Shown one piece after another: positions 44,293 to 53,400 of a DNA stretch of 64,000 nucleotides. Within the stretch, counting starts at the first letter, position 1. Each line of letters opens with the position of its first letter. Position numbers and translations under genes: made by a program. Below the pieces are notes generated by a model that saw nothing but the letters and a program-made list of their open reading frames with translations, searched no databases and had not been told where the DNA came from. The DNA lies in NCBI RefSeq assembly GCF_013426735.1, contig NZ_AP023272.1:2400501-2464500 (forward strand), written 5' to 3'. The stretch is from Agrobacterium vitis. GTDB lineage: Bacteria > Pseudomonadota > Alphaproteobacteria > Rhizobiales > Rhizobiaceae.

Positions 44293-45870
44293 TCAGGCCC
44301 TGTCTGCTGCTTTGTCTGCTGCTTTGTCTGCATCTGGGGCAATGTAGCGCGGGAAGACCGGTGAGACGGCAGGAAGCTCCGTGCCGGGCGTCAGGCGACC
44401 GGCTTGCCCCAACTTGGCGAACACCCGATCATCCGGCGCAATCGCCACGAGATCAAGCAGCTTCGCTGCACTATCAGGCATGATCGGCTGGAACAGGATG
44501 GCGATCTGCCGCACCACTTCCGCCGTCACATACAGCACGGTTTCCATACGCGGCACATCCGTCTTGCGCAGCACCCAAGGGGCCTGGGCGGCGAAATAAC
44601 GGTCGGCTTCGTTGACGATGTTCATGATCGCGCCCACAGCCTTGTGGATCTGCTGGCGGGACATTTCCTCGCGGCAGATGGCAATCGCTTCATCCGCCGT
44701 GGCGAGAATAGCCTCGTCGGCATCGGTCAGAGGGCCGGGCTGCGGCACCTTGCCGTCGAGGTTCTTGGCGATCATCGACAGCGAACGGCTGGCGAGATTG
44801 CCGATGCCGTTGGCGAGATCGGCATTGATGCGAGTGGCGATCCCCTCTTCCGAATAGGAACCGTCCTGACCGAACGACACTTCCCGCAGGAAGAAGAACC
44901 GCACCTGATCCAGGCCGAAGTGATTGACCAGATTGACCGGGTCCACCACATTGCCGACAGATTTCGACATCTTCTCACCCTTGTTGAGAAGAAAGCCATG
45001 CGCATAGACCCGCTTGGGCAACGGCAGGCCAGCCGACATCAGAAAAGCCGGCCAGTAGACGGCGTGAAAGCGAATGATATCCTTGCCGATGATATGGGCG
45101 TCTGCTGGCCAGTATTTGGCGCGCGGGCCGTTTTCATCGGTCAGATAGCCGGTTGCGGTGACGTAATTGGTCAGCGCATCGACCCAGACATACATGACAT
45201 GCTTGTCATCGCCGGGCACTTTGATGCCCCAATCGAAAGTGGTGCGCGAAATCGACAGGTCCTTGAGGCCGGACTTGACGAAGGACATCACCTCGTTGCG
45301 GCGCTCATTGGGGCCAATGAAATCCGGCTGATCCTCGTAGAGCTTCAGGAGCTTGTCTTCATAGGCCGCGAGCTTGAAGAAATAGCTTTCCTCCTCCACC
45401 CATTCCACCGGCGTTCCCTGTGGCCCATAGCGAACGCCATCGGCGCGAAGCTCGGTTTCGTCTTCGGCGTAATAGGCCTCGTCGCGTACCGAGTACCAGC
45501 CCGCATAGCTGTCCTTGTAGATATCGCCGTTCTTCTCCATCCGCTTCCAGATTTCCTGGCTGGCGGCGTGGTGACGCGGCTCAGTGGTACGGATGAAATC
45601 GTCGTTGGAGGCATTGAGCAACTTGCCCATAGCGCGGAATTCGCCGGAATTGCGCTCCGCCAGTTCCTCAGGTGCAATGCCTTCGTTGCGGGCGGTCTGC
45701 TGCATTTTCTGGCCATGTTCGTCGGTGCCGGTCAGGAAGAACACGTCCTTGCCATCCAGCCGCTGGAAGCGCGCCATCGCATCCGTGGCGATCAGCTCAT
45801 AGGCATGGCCGATATGCGGCTTGCCGTTCGGATAGGAAATGGCGGTGGTGATGTAGAACGTATCTTTCAT
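44293..45870 (-). CDS. metG: Methionyl-tRNA synthetase
   Basis: Charges tRNA-Met. 525 aa, the short class without a C-terminal dimerisation domain. HIGH-type motif HIGHAYE near residue 19, KMSKS motif [14 protein letters not shown] near 300, and an anticodon-binding helical domain after about 360. The C-terminus ends in a small lysine/alanine repeat ([12 protein letters not shown]) encoded by a 12-nt tandem repeat. A 524-codon plus-strand frame over the same DNA is a shadow. It is divergent from the tauE-like gene. Confidence 0.97.
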   Translation of the reverse strand: MKDTFYITTAISYPNGKPHIGHAYELIATDAMARFQRLDGKDVFFLTGTDEHGQKMQQTARNEGIAPEELAERNSGEFRAMGKLLNASNDDFIRTTEPRHHAASQEIWKRMEKNGDIYKDSYAGWYSVRDEAYYAEDETELRADGVRYGPQGTPVEWVEEESYFFKLAAYEDKLLKLYEDQPDFIGPNERRNEVMSFVKSGLKDLSISRTTFDWGIKVPGDDKHVMYVWVDALTNYVTATGYLTDENGPRAKYWPADAHIIGKDIIRFHAVYWPAFLMSAGLPLPKRVYAHGFLLNKGEKMSKSVGNVVDPVNLVNHFGLDQVRFFFLREVSFGQDGSYSEEGIATRINADLANGIGNLASRSLSMIAKNLDGKVPQPGPLTDADEAILATADEAIAICREEMSRQQIHKAVGAIMNIVNEADRYFAAQAPWVLRKTDVPRMETVLYVTAEVVRQIAILFQPIMPDSAAKLLDLVAIAPDDRVFAKLGQAGRLTPGTELPAVSPVFPRYIAPDADKAADKAADRA

Positions 45871-46081
45871 GGGTCGGCCCTTGCAGTCCGCTTTATCGAT
45901 CAGGAATGTCCGCCGCTCTTAGCGCATGTCGCCGCGTTGCGAAACAACAAGTTTCTCGGCCACGCGCTTTGCGCATGAGGTCGCCGCCTTGACCGGCGTG
46001 CATTCCTTTCGCTAGATCGCTTCCATCGGCCCTGTCCGAATCCGAGGAGGCGACGTTCTGACCGATTTTTCATTCGATCCA

Positions 46082-46855
46082 ATGGTTTCGCTTTCAGGCT
46101 TTTTCGTCGGGGCTCTGGTTGGTATTACCGGCGTTGGCGGCGCCTCGCTGATGACGCCATTGATGGTGCTGCTGTTCGGCATTCACCCGGCAACCGCGGT
46201 GGGAACCGACCTTCTCTATGCGGCAATCACCAAGATGGCGGGGGCTGCCGTGCATCATCGTCATGGGCATATCCGCTGGCGGCTGGTCGGCCTGCTGGCA
46301 CTGGGCAGCATTCCGGCAACCTCAGTGACGCTCTGGCTGATGAGCGGCGTTGACAGGAAAAGCGCCCATTCCACTGATCTCCTGACCACCAGCCTCGGCA
46401 TTATGCTGATGATCACTGCACTCATCCTGCTGTTTCGCGATCTGCTGATGCGCTATGAAATCAAATGGCTTCAAGCCCATCGCAGCCCAAGCCCACGCAC
46501 CATTGCAATCGGCACCTTCGGTCTTGGCCTGGTGCTGGGTGCCGTGGTCACGCTGACTTCGGTTGGCGCTGGGGCCATCGGCGTGACCGTGCTGCTGTTT
46601 CTCTACCCACGCGCTGCCATCAACGATATCGTCGGCTCCGATATCGCACATGCCATTCCGCTGACGTTGATCGGCGGCATCGGCTACTGGGTGATCGGCG
46701 ACGTCAATTGGGTGCTGCTGGGCTCGCTACTGATCGGCTCCATTCCCGGCATCGTCATGGGGAGTTACGCGGCACCACGTCTGCCGGAAAAAGCGGTGAG
46801 AATGATCCTGGCGGTTATTCTGGTCGTCGTCGCAGCAAAGCTGATCGCGCTATAG
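46082..46855 (+). CDS. TauE/SafE-family (sulfite-exporter-like) membrane protein
   Basis: 257 aa from the first ATG, about eight helices. Glycine-rich family repeats are seen in both halves: VGALVGITGVGGASLMTPLMVLLFG and VVTLTSVGAGAIGVTVLLFLYP. Substrates of this family are organic or inorganic sulfur anions; none is indicated here. The only good ribosome site (AGGAGG at 46045-46050) lies 31 nt before the ATG but seven nt before an in-frame CTG at 46058, which would add MTDFSFDP. The gene sits on the plus strand between metG and holB, interrupting a minus-strand cluster. Confidence 0.9.
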   Translation: MVSLSGFFVGALVGITGVGGASLMTPLMVLLFGIHPATAVGTDLLYAAITKMAGAAVHHRHGHIRWRLVGLLALGSIPATSVTLWLMSGVDRKSAHSTDLLTTSLGIMLMITALILLFRDLLMRYEIKWLQAHRSPSPRTIAIGTFGLGLVLGAVVTLTSVGAGAIGVTVLLFLYPRAAINDIVGSDIAHAIPLTLIGGIGYWVIGDVNWVLLGSLLIGSIPGIVMGSYAAPRLPEKAVRMILAVILVVVAAKLIAL

Positions 46856-46868
46856 AACCCGGTCAAGC

Positions 46869-47891
46869 TTATACAGCCGCGACCTCGCCAAGAATTTCCA
46901 GCAGAGTCTGCTTACGGTCGAGGTTATAGGCCCCGGCCACGCCAAGCTTTTCGATAATAGCACTGGAGAGCCGCGACAGCCGCTCGGCCCGGGCAAGATC
47001 GCCCGCCATCGCCACCTGCCGCGCATTGTCCATCAAGAATTCGGACAGATGCTCGATGAAGAAATGGTAGATCACGTCGCTGTCCTTGGCTGAAAGTGCA
47101 TCGGCCAGCTTGTGCATCTGTTTTCTTGCCGCCGGACCTTCACTGGCGAGGATCGCATTGAAGGCCGCGATGATTTCCATGCCGCCGTAATTGATCAGTT
47201 TCAACGCCTGCGACACACTGCCCTTGGAGAGATCAGAAAGCGCCGCCATCTGCTCTACAGGTGGTGAGACCCCCAGATGCGCCAGCGCGCTTGCCAAATC
47301 GTCCGCGCCAAGCGTTTGCAGTTTCAGCGGCATGCAACGTGAGCGGATGGTGGGCAAAAGCTTGCCCGGCGCATGGGACAGAACCAGAAACAGCGAGCGT
47401 TTCGGCGGCTCCTCCAGCACTTTCAAAATCGCATTGGCGGCATTGCGGTTCATGTCGTCGGCGGGATCGAGGATGACGATCCGCCAATTGCCACCACCTG
47501 AGGTCTGGGAAAAGAAATGACCAGCCTTGCGGATTTCCTCCACGGTAATCGAGGATTTTACCCTGCCGGTCTTCTCATCCACCGGCCGGGCAATATGCAG
47601 GAGATTATGCGAGGCCCCGGACGCAATCTGCCGCCCAACCAGCGAATTGGGGTCCGGGTCGGCGAGGACGAAGGGCGCGCTGGCGGGGTCGGGATGCGAT
47701 AGAACATGATGAGCGAAACGGAAGGCCAGCGTTGCCTTGCCGATCCCCTCCGGCCCTTCGATCAGGATTGCATGATGCAGCTTGCCGGACTGGTAGGAAC
47801 TGGCCAGAAACTGTTCCGCAGCGCCATGGCCAAACAGCCTGTCATTGGCAAAAGGCGCAATGGCGCCATCGAGAAGGCCGGGCTTTTCCAT
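46869..47891 (-). CDS. holB: DNA polymerase III subunit delta-prime
   Basis: Clamp-loader subunit, 340 aa. AAA+ core with P-loop EGPEGIGKATLA and a Walker B-like region VILDPADDMNRNAANAILKVLEEPPKRSLFLVLSH in pieces (ILDPADDMN, ILKVLEEPP). The P-loop is largely kept, as in other alphaproteobacterial delta-prime proteins. The ATG at 47891 overlaps the tmk stop (TAGAATG) and has GGAAGG seven nt upstream. It follows tmk, the standard arrangement. Confidence 0.94.
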   Translation of the reverse strand: MEKPGLLDGAIAPFANDRLFGHGAAEQFLASSYQSGKLHHAILIEGPEGIGKATLAFRFAHHVLSHPDPASAPFVLADPDPNSLVGRQIASGASHNLLHIARPVDEKTGRVKSSITVEEIRKAGHFFSQTSGGGNWRIVILDPADDMNRNAANAILKVLEEPPKRSLFLVLSHAPGKLLPTIRSRCMPLKLQTLGADDLASALAHLGVSPPVEQMAALSDLSKGSVSQALKLINYGGMEIIAAFNAILASEGPAARKQMHKLADALSAKDSDVIYHFFIEHLSEFLMDNARQVAMAGDLARAERLSRLSSAIIEKLGVAGAYNLDRKQTLLEILGEVAAV

Positions 47892-47892
47892 T

Positions 47893-48558
47893 CTAGCGCC
47901 TTCCATTGTTGTGAGGCAGGAGTGGTTTCACGGCAGCAAAAATTTCCTCGGCGATCTTCTCGATCCCGGCGCGCGCATCCACTACCTTGCAACGCCCAGG
48001 CTCGGCCCGCGCAATGGCCAGAAAAGCCTCGCGGCGGCGTTCGTGAATGGCGATTTCCTCTTTCTCGAAACGGTCCGGCGCATCTTCTCCCAAAGCCCCG
48101 GCCCGGTTTTTGGCCCGCGCCAATCCAATATTGGCTGGCAGATCGAGGATGATCGTCAGGTCCGGCACCACGCCATCAACGGCAATCGCTTGCAGCCGCT
48201 CGATAAAGGCTGAAGAGAGATTGCCGGTTGCGCCCTGATAGACCCGCGAGGAATCCATGAACCGATCACAAAGCACCACATCGCCCCGCAGCAGCGCCGG
48301 ACGCAGCCGGGCTTCGACATGGTCATTGCGGGCAGCGGCAAACAGAATGGCCTCCATTTCCACCCCGAACGGCTCGGCGGCCCCCGACAGCAGCACATGT
48401 CGCAAGGCCTCGGCGCAGGGTGAGCCACCCGGTTCACGGCTGGTGACGACGGCAAAGCCGAGTGCCTCCAGCGCGTTCGCCAAACGCCTGATCTGGGTGG
48501 ACTTGCCCGCCCCCTCGCCGCCTTCGAATGTTACGAATAATCCGCTGCCAACCGACAC
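47893..48558 (-). CDS. tmk: Thymidylate kinase
   Basis: Phosphorylates dTMP to dTDP. 221 aa: P-loop [15 protein letters not shown], the dTMP-binding SREPGGSP and [13 protein letters not shown], and a lid region with [10 protein letters not shown] prefer GTG 48558 ([13 protein letters not shown]), which has GGAAAG upstream and a normal N-terminus; the frame is open to 48612 but that part is RIME-like repeat sequence. First gene of the tmk-holB pair. Confidence 0.95.
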   Translation of the reverse strand: MSVGSGLFVTFEGGEGAGKSTQIRRLANALEALGFAVVTSREPGGSPCAEALRHVLLSGAAEPFGVEMEAILFAAARNDHVEARLRPALLRGDVVLCDRFMDSSRVYQGATGNLSSAFIERLQAIAVDGVVPDLTIILDLPANIGLARAKNRAGALGEDAPDRFEKEEIAIHERRREAFLAIARAEPGRCKVVDARAGIEKIAEEIFAAVKPLLPHNNGRR

Positions 48559-48577
48559 TGATCCGCTTTCTTTCCTG

Positions 48578-48628
48578 TTTAGAGTGTTTCCGGACGGGAA
48601 AACGGTCCCCACGTTTCGGTCCGATGCT
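48578..48628. repeat. Short RIME-like repeat (second family), joined to copy C
   Basis: TTTAGAGTGTTTCCGGACGG, GAAAACGGTCCCCACG and TTTCGGTCCGATGCTC. It abuts copy C of the first family, giving a composite of about 155 bp between dac and tmk. Confidence 0.6.
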
Positions 48629-48733
48629 CTAGAGTCTGTCAGATTCAGATTGAACCAGACAGACTCTAGCTACTCTTGTTTTCGTTTGTCTTTTCGGGAA
48701 AACCGGATTCCACTTTTCCCTGACAAACTCTAG
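48629..48733. repeat. RIME-like intergenic repeat, copy C
   Basis: About 105 bp, nearly identical to copy B: CTAGAGTCTGTCAGATTC / GAACCAGACAGACTCTAG, TTGTTTTCGTTTGTC, TTTTCGGGAAAACCGG, ATTCCACTTTTCCCTGAC, AAACTCTAG. It lies 47 nt after the end of the dac gene. Confidence 0.93.
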
Positions 48734-48779
48734 AACCGCTGTGTAACGTAAGCTTGCGCCCTCGGAAACCTCTGTCGGT

Positions 48780-50015
48780 TCAAACCCAGGAAAACAGCAG
48801 TTCCACCAATGCGTCACGGGTACGTTTGACCAGCGAGCCCAGCGTCGATGGTGACGCGGCCTGAAGCGGCATGTCGCGCAGCAGCTTGTCGCCAAGCAAC
48901 ACCTTCAAATGTCCGACCTGCTGGCCCTGCGCAACGCCGGGACGCAATGGCCAGGGATAAATCACCTTGGCTTCCAGCTTATCGCTCGCGCCAACCGGCA
49001 GATAGACATCAACCGGCTGCGGCGACACCAGTGGCACTTGCGCCGGTTCACCGCCATAAACGCTGGCCTCACCGATCACTTGCCCCGCCTCGAACAGGCG
49101 GCGCTTCTCAAAAGCGGAAAAGCCCCAGGCGAGTGCCTTTGCCGCATCCTCCTGCCGGGTCTTGTCGCTTTCGCTGCCCGCCAGGCCCAGATAGAGCCGC
49201 ACGCCGTTCTGCTGGGCGGACGCAACGATGGAATAACCTTCCCCCTCGGCAAACCCTGCCGCCAGGCCATCCACACCGGGTGACTGGCCGAGAAGCGGAT
49301 TGCGATTACGCTGGAAGATCTTGTTCCATTCGAAATCCGGCTGGGCGTAGAGCGCATAGAGATCCGGGTAATTGGTCTTGAGCGCCTGCGCCAGCGTGAT
49401 CATATCCCTCAGGCTGACTTTATTACCGGGGTCAGGAAGACCGGTTGCATTGGCAAAATGGCTGTCCTTCAGGCCAAGCGCCGCTGCCCGCTCATTCATA
49501 AGCTTGACGAAACCCTGCTCCGATCCAGCCATGCCTTCGGCAAGGATCAGGCAGGCATCATTGGCCATTTGCACCATGACGCCCTTCAGCAGCGCCTCCA
49601 CGGGCACGCGCGAGCGCACAGCAGCAAACATCGTCGCCGTGCGCGACGGCGCGCCACCGGTGCGCCAGGCAAATTCGGAAACGGGAAAGTCCTGGGACAG
49701 CGTCAGACGACCGGATTTCAGCGCATCGAGCACCACTTCCGCAACCATCATCTTGGAGAGAGAGGCCGAGGTAAAGGGCTGATCGCTGTTCTTTTCAAAC
49801 AGCACGCTGCCGGTTTCCGCCTCGATCAGCAGGACCTGCTTGGCCTCGGTGGCATAGACGGCGGGCGTTGCCGCGTCGGCTGCCGCTCCTTGCGCAAAGG
49901 CGCCGGTCTGAAGACTTACGCCGTAGAAAAGCGCCGCAAGCAGCACAAGCATCTTTCTATCGTATAATCCAGCATACGCCCAAAAGCGCTTTGTGACCGG
50001 CAAGCCGATATGCAT
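48780..50015 (-). CDS. DD-carboxypeptidase-family (PBP5-like) protein with degenerate active site
   Basis: 411 aa: signal peptide (about 1-41, GAFAQ), serine-beta-lactamase-fold domain to about 290, and a C-terminal all-beta domain (about 300-390) ending in a hydrophobic helix (DALVELLFSWV) for membrane attachment. SxxK is kept (S85-L-S-K88 in SASLSKMM). The SxN motif reads M-A-N (residues 150-152, QMANDACL) and KTG reads A-A-G (252-254, DGLAAGFAEG). Both losses should cripple carboxypeptidase turnover. The intact paralogue is at 12395. ATG 50015 follows AAGGA. Neighbours rlpA and tmk. Confidence 0.9.
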   Translation of the reverse strand: MHIGLPVTKRFWAYAGLYDRKMLVLLAALFYGVSLQTGAFAQGAAADAATPAVYATEAKQVLLIEAETGSVLFEKNSDQPFTSASLSKMMVAEVVLDALKSGRLTLSQDFPVSEFAWRTGGAPSRTATMFAAVRSRVPVEALLKGVMVQMANDACLILAEGMAGSEQGFVKLMNERAAALGLKDSHFANATGLPDPGNKVSLRDMITLAQALKTNYPDLYALYAQPDFEWNKIFQRNRNPLLGQSPGVDGLAAGFAEGEGYSIVASAQQNGVRLYLGLAGSESDKTRQEDAAKALAWGFSAFEKRRLFEAGQVIGEASVYGGEPAQVPLVSPQPVDVYLPVGASDKLEAKVIYPWPLRPGVAQGQQVGHLKVLLGDKLLRDMPLQAASPSTLGSLVKRTRDALVELLFSWV

Positions 50016-50158
50016 CGCCATCCTTCACCAATAATAAGATGCCAGAGGGCGAGAATCGCCACCGGCATCTATAATGGATAGGTTTTATGGAGGAAGGCGT
50101 CTACCCTTGAAAACGGCGAGAGGAAGGCTCAAGCAAGCCTCACCAGCGCCAGTTGGGA

Positions 50159-51319
50159 TCAGCCTTCATTGGGATTGGAATAGGCATTGGCTGTCACAGG
50201 AGCCGGGCCGACATGCCAGCCGGGCGGCAGGCCGCCACCAGACGGTGCCGCCACCGGCTTCTGACGGGTCGCAGTGGCACGAACCGGCTGCGGTGCGGCC
50301 ACAGGCGCCATCTCCCGGCGAGCAACGCCGGTGCTGGCAGCATTGCGCGGCTGCGGCATCGGCTCAGCGGAGGCAATGGCCGGAGCCTGCCATTCGCGGG
50401 TCGGTTCAATGCGGGTCGGTTCTGGCCGCGATACGGCGACCGGCTGACGCTGGACCGGGCGCGGTGCATTGGCACTGGCGGAAACCGGATAGGAGTTGCT
50501 GCCGTAAGCCGAGGCTGACGCCGGCGCAATAACCGGTTTGGCCGTTTTCGGCTGCGGTGCAGACGCGCTGGCCGGGCCTGCGAAACGGCCGAAGAAATTC
50601 TGCTGCGGCGCATTCGACGCCACCATCACGCCACTGGCGATCTGGCCTCCACCGAAGGGATCGACGCCGGGAACGCGCTGGCCCTTGCGGACGTAAGACG
50701 CCATCAGATAGGGCATGTCATGTCCCGTCATGTCGGCTGGGCCAACATATTTGACCTTAACATGGGCCGTGCCATGGCCCTTAACGTCAAGAAGTTCGGC
50801 TGCCTTGTCGGAAAGGTCGATCAGGCGATTGGCGTGGAACGGGCCACGATCGTTGACGCGGACAATGACCGAACTGCCGGTATCGAGATTGGTGACACGA
50901 GCATAGCTGGGCAATGGCATTGTCGGATGGGCGGCGGAAATGCCGTATTGGTCATAGACTTCGCCATTGGCGGTGTAGCGACCATGGAAAGCCGAGCCAT
51001 ACCAGGAGGCAAGCCCGGAGGCTTCGTAATTTGGGTTTTCGCGCGGCTTATAGACCTTGCCTGCCACCACGTAGGGGTTCCCAACCAGACGGCGACCGCC
51101 GCCCTTCGGCACAGGACCATTTTCCACCACTCGCGGGCTAGCCTTCACGCCATAGGCGGATTCGGCAAAATATTCCTTGCTGCGTTTCTTGGTCGTGCTG
51201 ACCTTGCTCACATCATGGTTTGCGCCACAGGACGTCACCGCCACGCCCGCCAGAACAACCCATGCCATCCGCAAACATCCGGAAACTGAACGCCGCTGCA
51301 AAACCATTTTTACCGTCAT
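50159..51319 (-). CDS. rlpA: RlpA-like septal-ring lytic transglycosylase family lipoprotein
   Basis: 386 aa. Lipoprotein-like signal (AWVVLAGVAVTSCGANH, lipobox VTSC). A double-psi beta-barrel domain about residues 95-190: GLASWYGSAFHGRYTANGEVYDQ, then VRVNDRGPFHANRLIDLS, the RlpA catalytic signature with its Asp. The C-terminal 180 residues are Ala/Pro/Gln-rich and disordered, and the usual SPOR domain is absent. It probably cleaves naked glycan strands at the septum or modifies the wall. ATG 51319 chosen; ATG 51307 possible; the frame is open to 51529 but looks non-coding. Confidence 0.9.
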   Translation of the reverse strand: MTVKMVLQRRSVSGCLRMAWVVLAGVAVTSCGANHDVSKVSTTKKRSKEYFAESAYGVKASPRVVENGPVPKGGGRRLVGNPYVVAGKVYKPRENPNYEASGLASWYGSAFHGRYTANGEVYDQYGISAAHPTMPLPSYARVTNLDTGSSVIVRVNDRGPFHANRLIDLSDKAAELLDVKGHGTAHVKVKYVGPADMTGHDMPYLMASYVRKGQRVPGVDPFGGGQIASGVMVASNAPQQNFFGRFAGPASASAPQPKTAKPVIAPASASAYGSNSYPVSASANAPRPVQRQPVAVSRPEPTRIEPTREWQAPAIASAEPMPQPRNAASTGVARREMAPVAAPQPVRATATRQKPVAAPSGGGLPPGWHVGPAPVTANAYSNPNEG

Positions 51320-51525
51320 CGCACCGACACACCAATCAGGACCGCGACGCGGCCATTGCAAAGAATAAATGTCAAATTTTAGTCCCCCGAAGTGACACAG
51401 GACTGTGCCACAATAGAAATGGGGATAAAATGGCGAAAATGCGATTATGGTTAAGACGTTAGGGGGAATAGTTCGAGTTATGGTTAATGAAGGGTTAAGC
51501 GGAGACGGACATCCCCTCCAAACGG

Positions 51526-52233
51526 TCATACCGACCGGGTCAATCCACCATCCACTTTAAGATTTTGACCAGTGATATACCCTGCGCCCTCGGACGCCAG
51601 AAAAGCGACGGTCGCGGCGATCTCCGCGCTTGTGCCATATCGCTTCATTGGAACGGCATCCCGACGCTGTTCGGTTGCGGGCAGGCTGTCGATCCAGCCC
51701 GGCAGAACATTGTTCATGCGAATATTGTCCGCGGCATAGGTATCGGCGAAAATCTTCGTATAGGCGGCAAGACCGGCGCGAAACACTGCCGAGGTCGGAA
51801 ACATCGACGAAGGCTCAAACGCCCAGGCGGTGGAAATATTGATGATAGCGCCCGATTTTTGCGCCTGCATGATGGGTGTGACGAGACGGACAGGACGGAT
51901 GACGTTCAACAGGTAGACGTCCATGCCCATATGCCATTGCTCATCGGTGATCTCGATGATCTGGGCGCGCGGGCCATGACCGGCACTGTTGACCAGTACA
52001 TCGATCCGCCCCCAGGCTTCCATGGTGATATCGGTCAGACGCGCCAGGTCGTCATTGGATTGATTGGACCCGGTTACGCCAATACCGCCAAGCTCAGTCG
52101 CCAGCGCCTCGCCCTTGCCGGAAGATGACAGGATGGCGACCTTGTAGCCATCACCGGCAAGACGTCTGGCGCATTCGGCTCCCATGCCGCTTCCGCCAGC
52201 CGTAACGACAGCAACTTTCTCTGCGGACATCAT
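51526..52233 (-). CDS. SDR-family protein lacking the canonical Tyr/Lys pair
   Basis: 235 aa Rossmann-fold short-chain dehydrogenase/reductase relative. The cofactor loop TAGGSGMG and NSAG are present, with VDGGLT at the C-terminus. The catalytic region aligns as INISTAW (Ser kept) and TSAVFRAGLAAYTK; against YxxxK the Tyr is Ser148 and the Lys is Arg152. Classic SDR chemistry is therefore unlikely unless another residue substitutes. Function unknown. GGGAGAGAT precedes the ATG. No co-transcribed neighbour. Confidence 0.88.
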   Translation of the reverse strand: MMSAEKVAVVTAGGSGMGAECARRLAGDGYKVAILSSSGKGEALATELGGIGVTGSNQSNDDLARLTDITMEAWGRIDVLVNSAGHGPRAQIIEITDEQWHMGMDVYLLNVIRPVRLVTPIMQAQKSGAIINISTAWAFEPSSMFPTSAVFRAGLAAYTKIFADTYAADNIRMNNVLPGWIDSLPATEQRRDAVPMKRYGTSAEIAATVAFLASEGAGYITGQNLKVDGGLTRSV

Positions 52234-52347
52234 ATCTCTCCCAAGGGCTAACCGGAAAATTATGCAGTAGCGCAGCCCGCCATAATGCGTTCGTGCGGCA
52301 GAAACACTGACGCACGAAACTCGGTCTCGACGATACAGCGCCGAAAA

Positions 52348-53160
52348 TCAGCCAACGAACGCCCGCTCGATGACGAATTCAGCTGGCTTGTTGTTCGCAC
52401 CTTCAGTCAGCCCGGCCTTTTCCAGCAGCGCTTTGGTGTCCTTCAGCATCGCTGTCGAGCCGCAGATCATTCCACGGTCAATGGCCGCGTCCAGCGCCGG
52501 GACGCCAAGGTCGGTAAACAGCTTGCCGTTTTCGATAAGGTCGGTGATCCGGCCCATGAAGGGGTAATCTTGGCGGGTGGCGGTGGCGTAATGCTTCAGC
52601 TTGTCGCCGACGATTTCGCTCAGCATCTCATCGGCCTTGATTTCAGAAATCAGGTCGAATCCGTATTTCAACTCAGCGACATCGCGGCAGGTATGCGTGA
52701 GGATGACTTCCTCGAATTTCTCATAGGTTTCCGGGTCGCGGATCAGGCTGGCGAAGGGCGCAATGCCGGTGCCGGTCGAGAACATATAAAGCCGCTTGCC
52801 GGGCGTCAGCGCGTCCAGCACCAGGGTGCCGGTCGGCTTCTTGCGCATCAGCACCCGATCGCCCGGCTTAATCCGCTGCAAATGCTGGGTCAGCGGTCCG
52901 TTCGGCACCTTGATCGAGAAGAATTCCAGTTCCTCGTCCCAGGACGGGCTGGCGATGGAATAGGCGCGGTAGAGCGGCTTGCCATCCACCATCAGGCCGA
53001 TCATCGCGAACTCGCCCGAACGGAAACGAAAACCGGCAGGCCGGGTCATCCGGAAGCGGAACAGGTGGTCGGTATAATGCGTCACGCTCAGCACCGTTTC
53101 GGCATAGACGCCTTCCGGGACGATCAGTTCGGCATTATCGGTCTTTGCAGGAGCATTCAT
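52348..53160 (-). CDS. fpr: Ferredoxin--NADP+ reductase
   Basis: Transfers electrons between NADPH and ferredoxin or flavodoxin. 270 aa: FAD domain with RAYSIASPS (RxYS), the linker GDRVLMRKKPTGTLVL, and NADP domain with FSTGTGIAPFASLIRDPETYEKF, THTCRDVAEL and CGSTAMLKDT. The C-terminus VIERAFVG is typical of bacterial Fpr. It lies 240 nt beyond the sulfite-reductase operon on the same strand and may supply its electrons. Confidence 0.94.
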   Translation of the reverse strand: MNAPAKTDNAELIVPEGVYAETVLSVTHYTDHLFRFRMTRPAGFRFRSGEFAMIGLMVDGKPLYRAYSIASPSWDEELEFFSIKVPNGPLTQHLQRIKPGDRVLMRKKPTGTLVLDALTPGKRLYMFSTGTGIAPFASLIRDPETYEKFEEVILTHTCRDVAELKYGFDLISEIKADEMLSEIVGDKLKHYATATRQDYPFMGRITDLIENGKLFTDLGVPALDAAIDRGMICGSTAMLKDTKALLEKAGLTEGANNKPAEFVIERAFVG

Positions 53161-53400
53161 CAGCGTTCGAGTCCTTCAAATCGCATGTTGAACCGCCGCG
53201 CATCAGGGCGTATTCGGCCATGCATTATCCGCCTTGGCGGGCCTGTTACTGTAAAATCCCAAGCATGGCCAGAGGCCACACGCGGATGCGATCATAAACC
53301 GCAGCAGAGCACGCCTTCCGGATAACAGAAAGCGTGCAACCGACAGTGAGGCGAGACGCGCAGCAAGGCCATTACATCGTTCCTTATGAGTAGACCGGCG

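Noticed and set aside
44404..45978. 524-codon plus-strand frame over metG
   Set aside because: Shadow of metG, which has HIGH and KMSKS motifs on the other strand.
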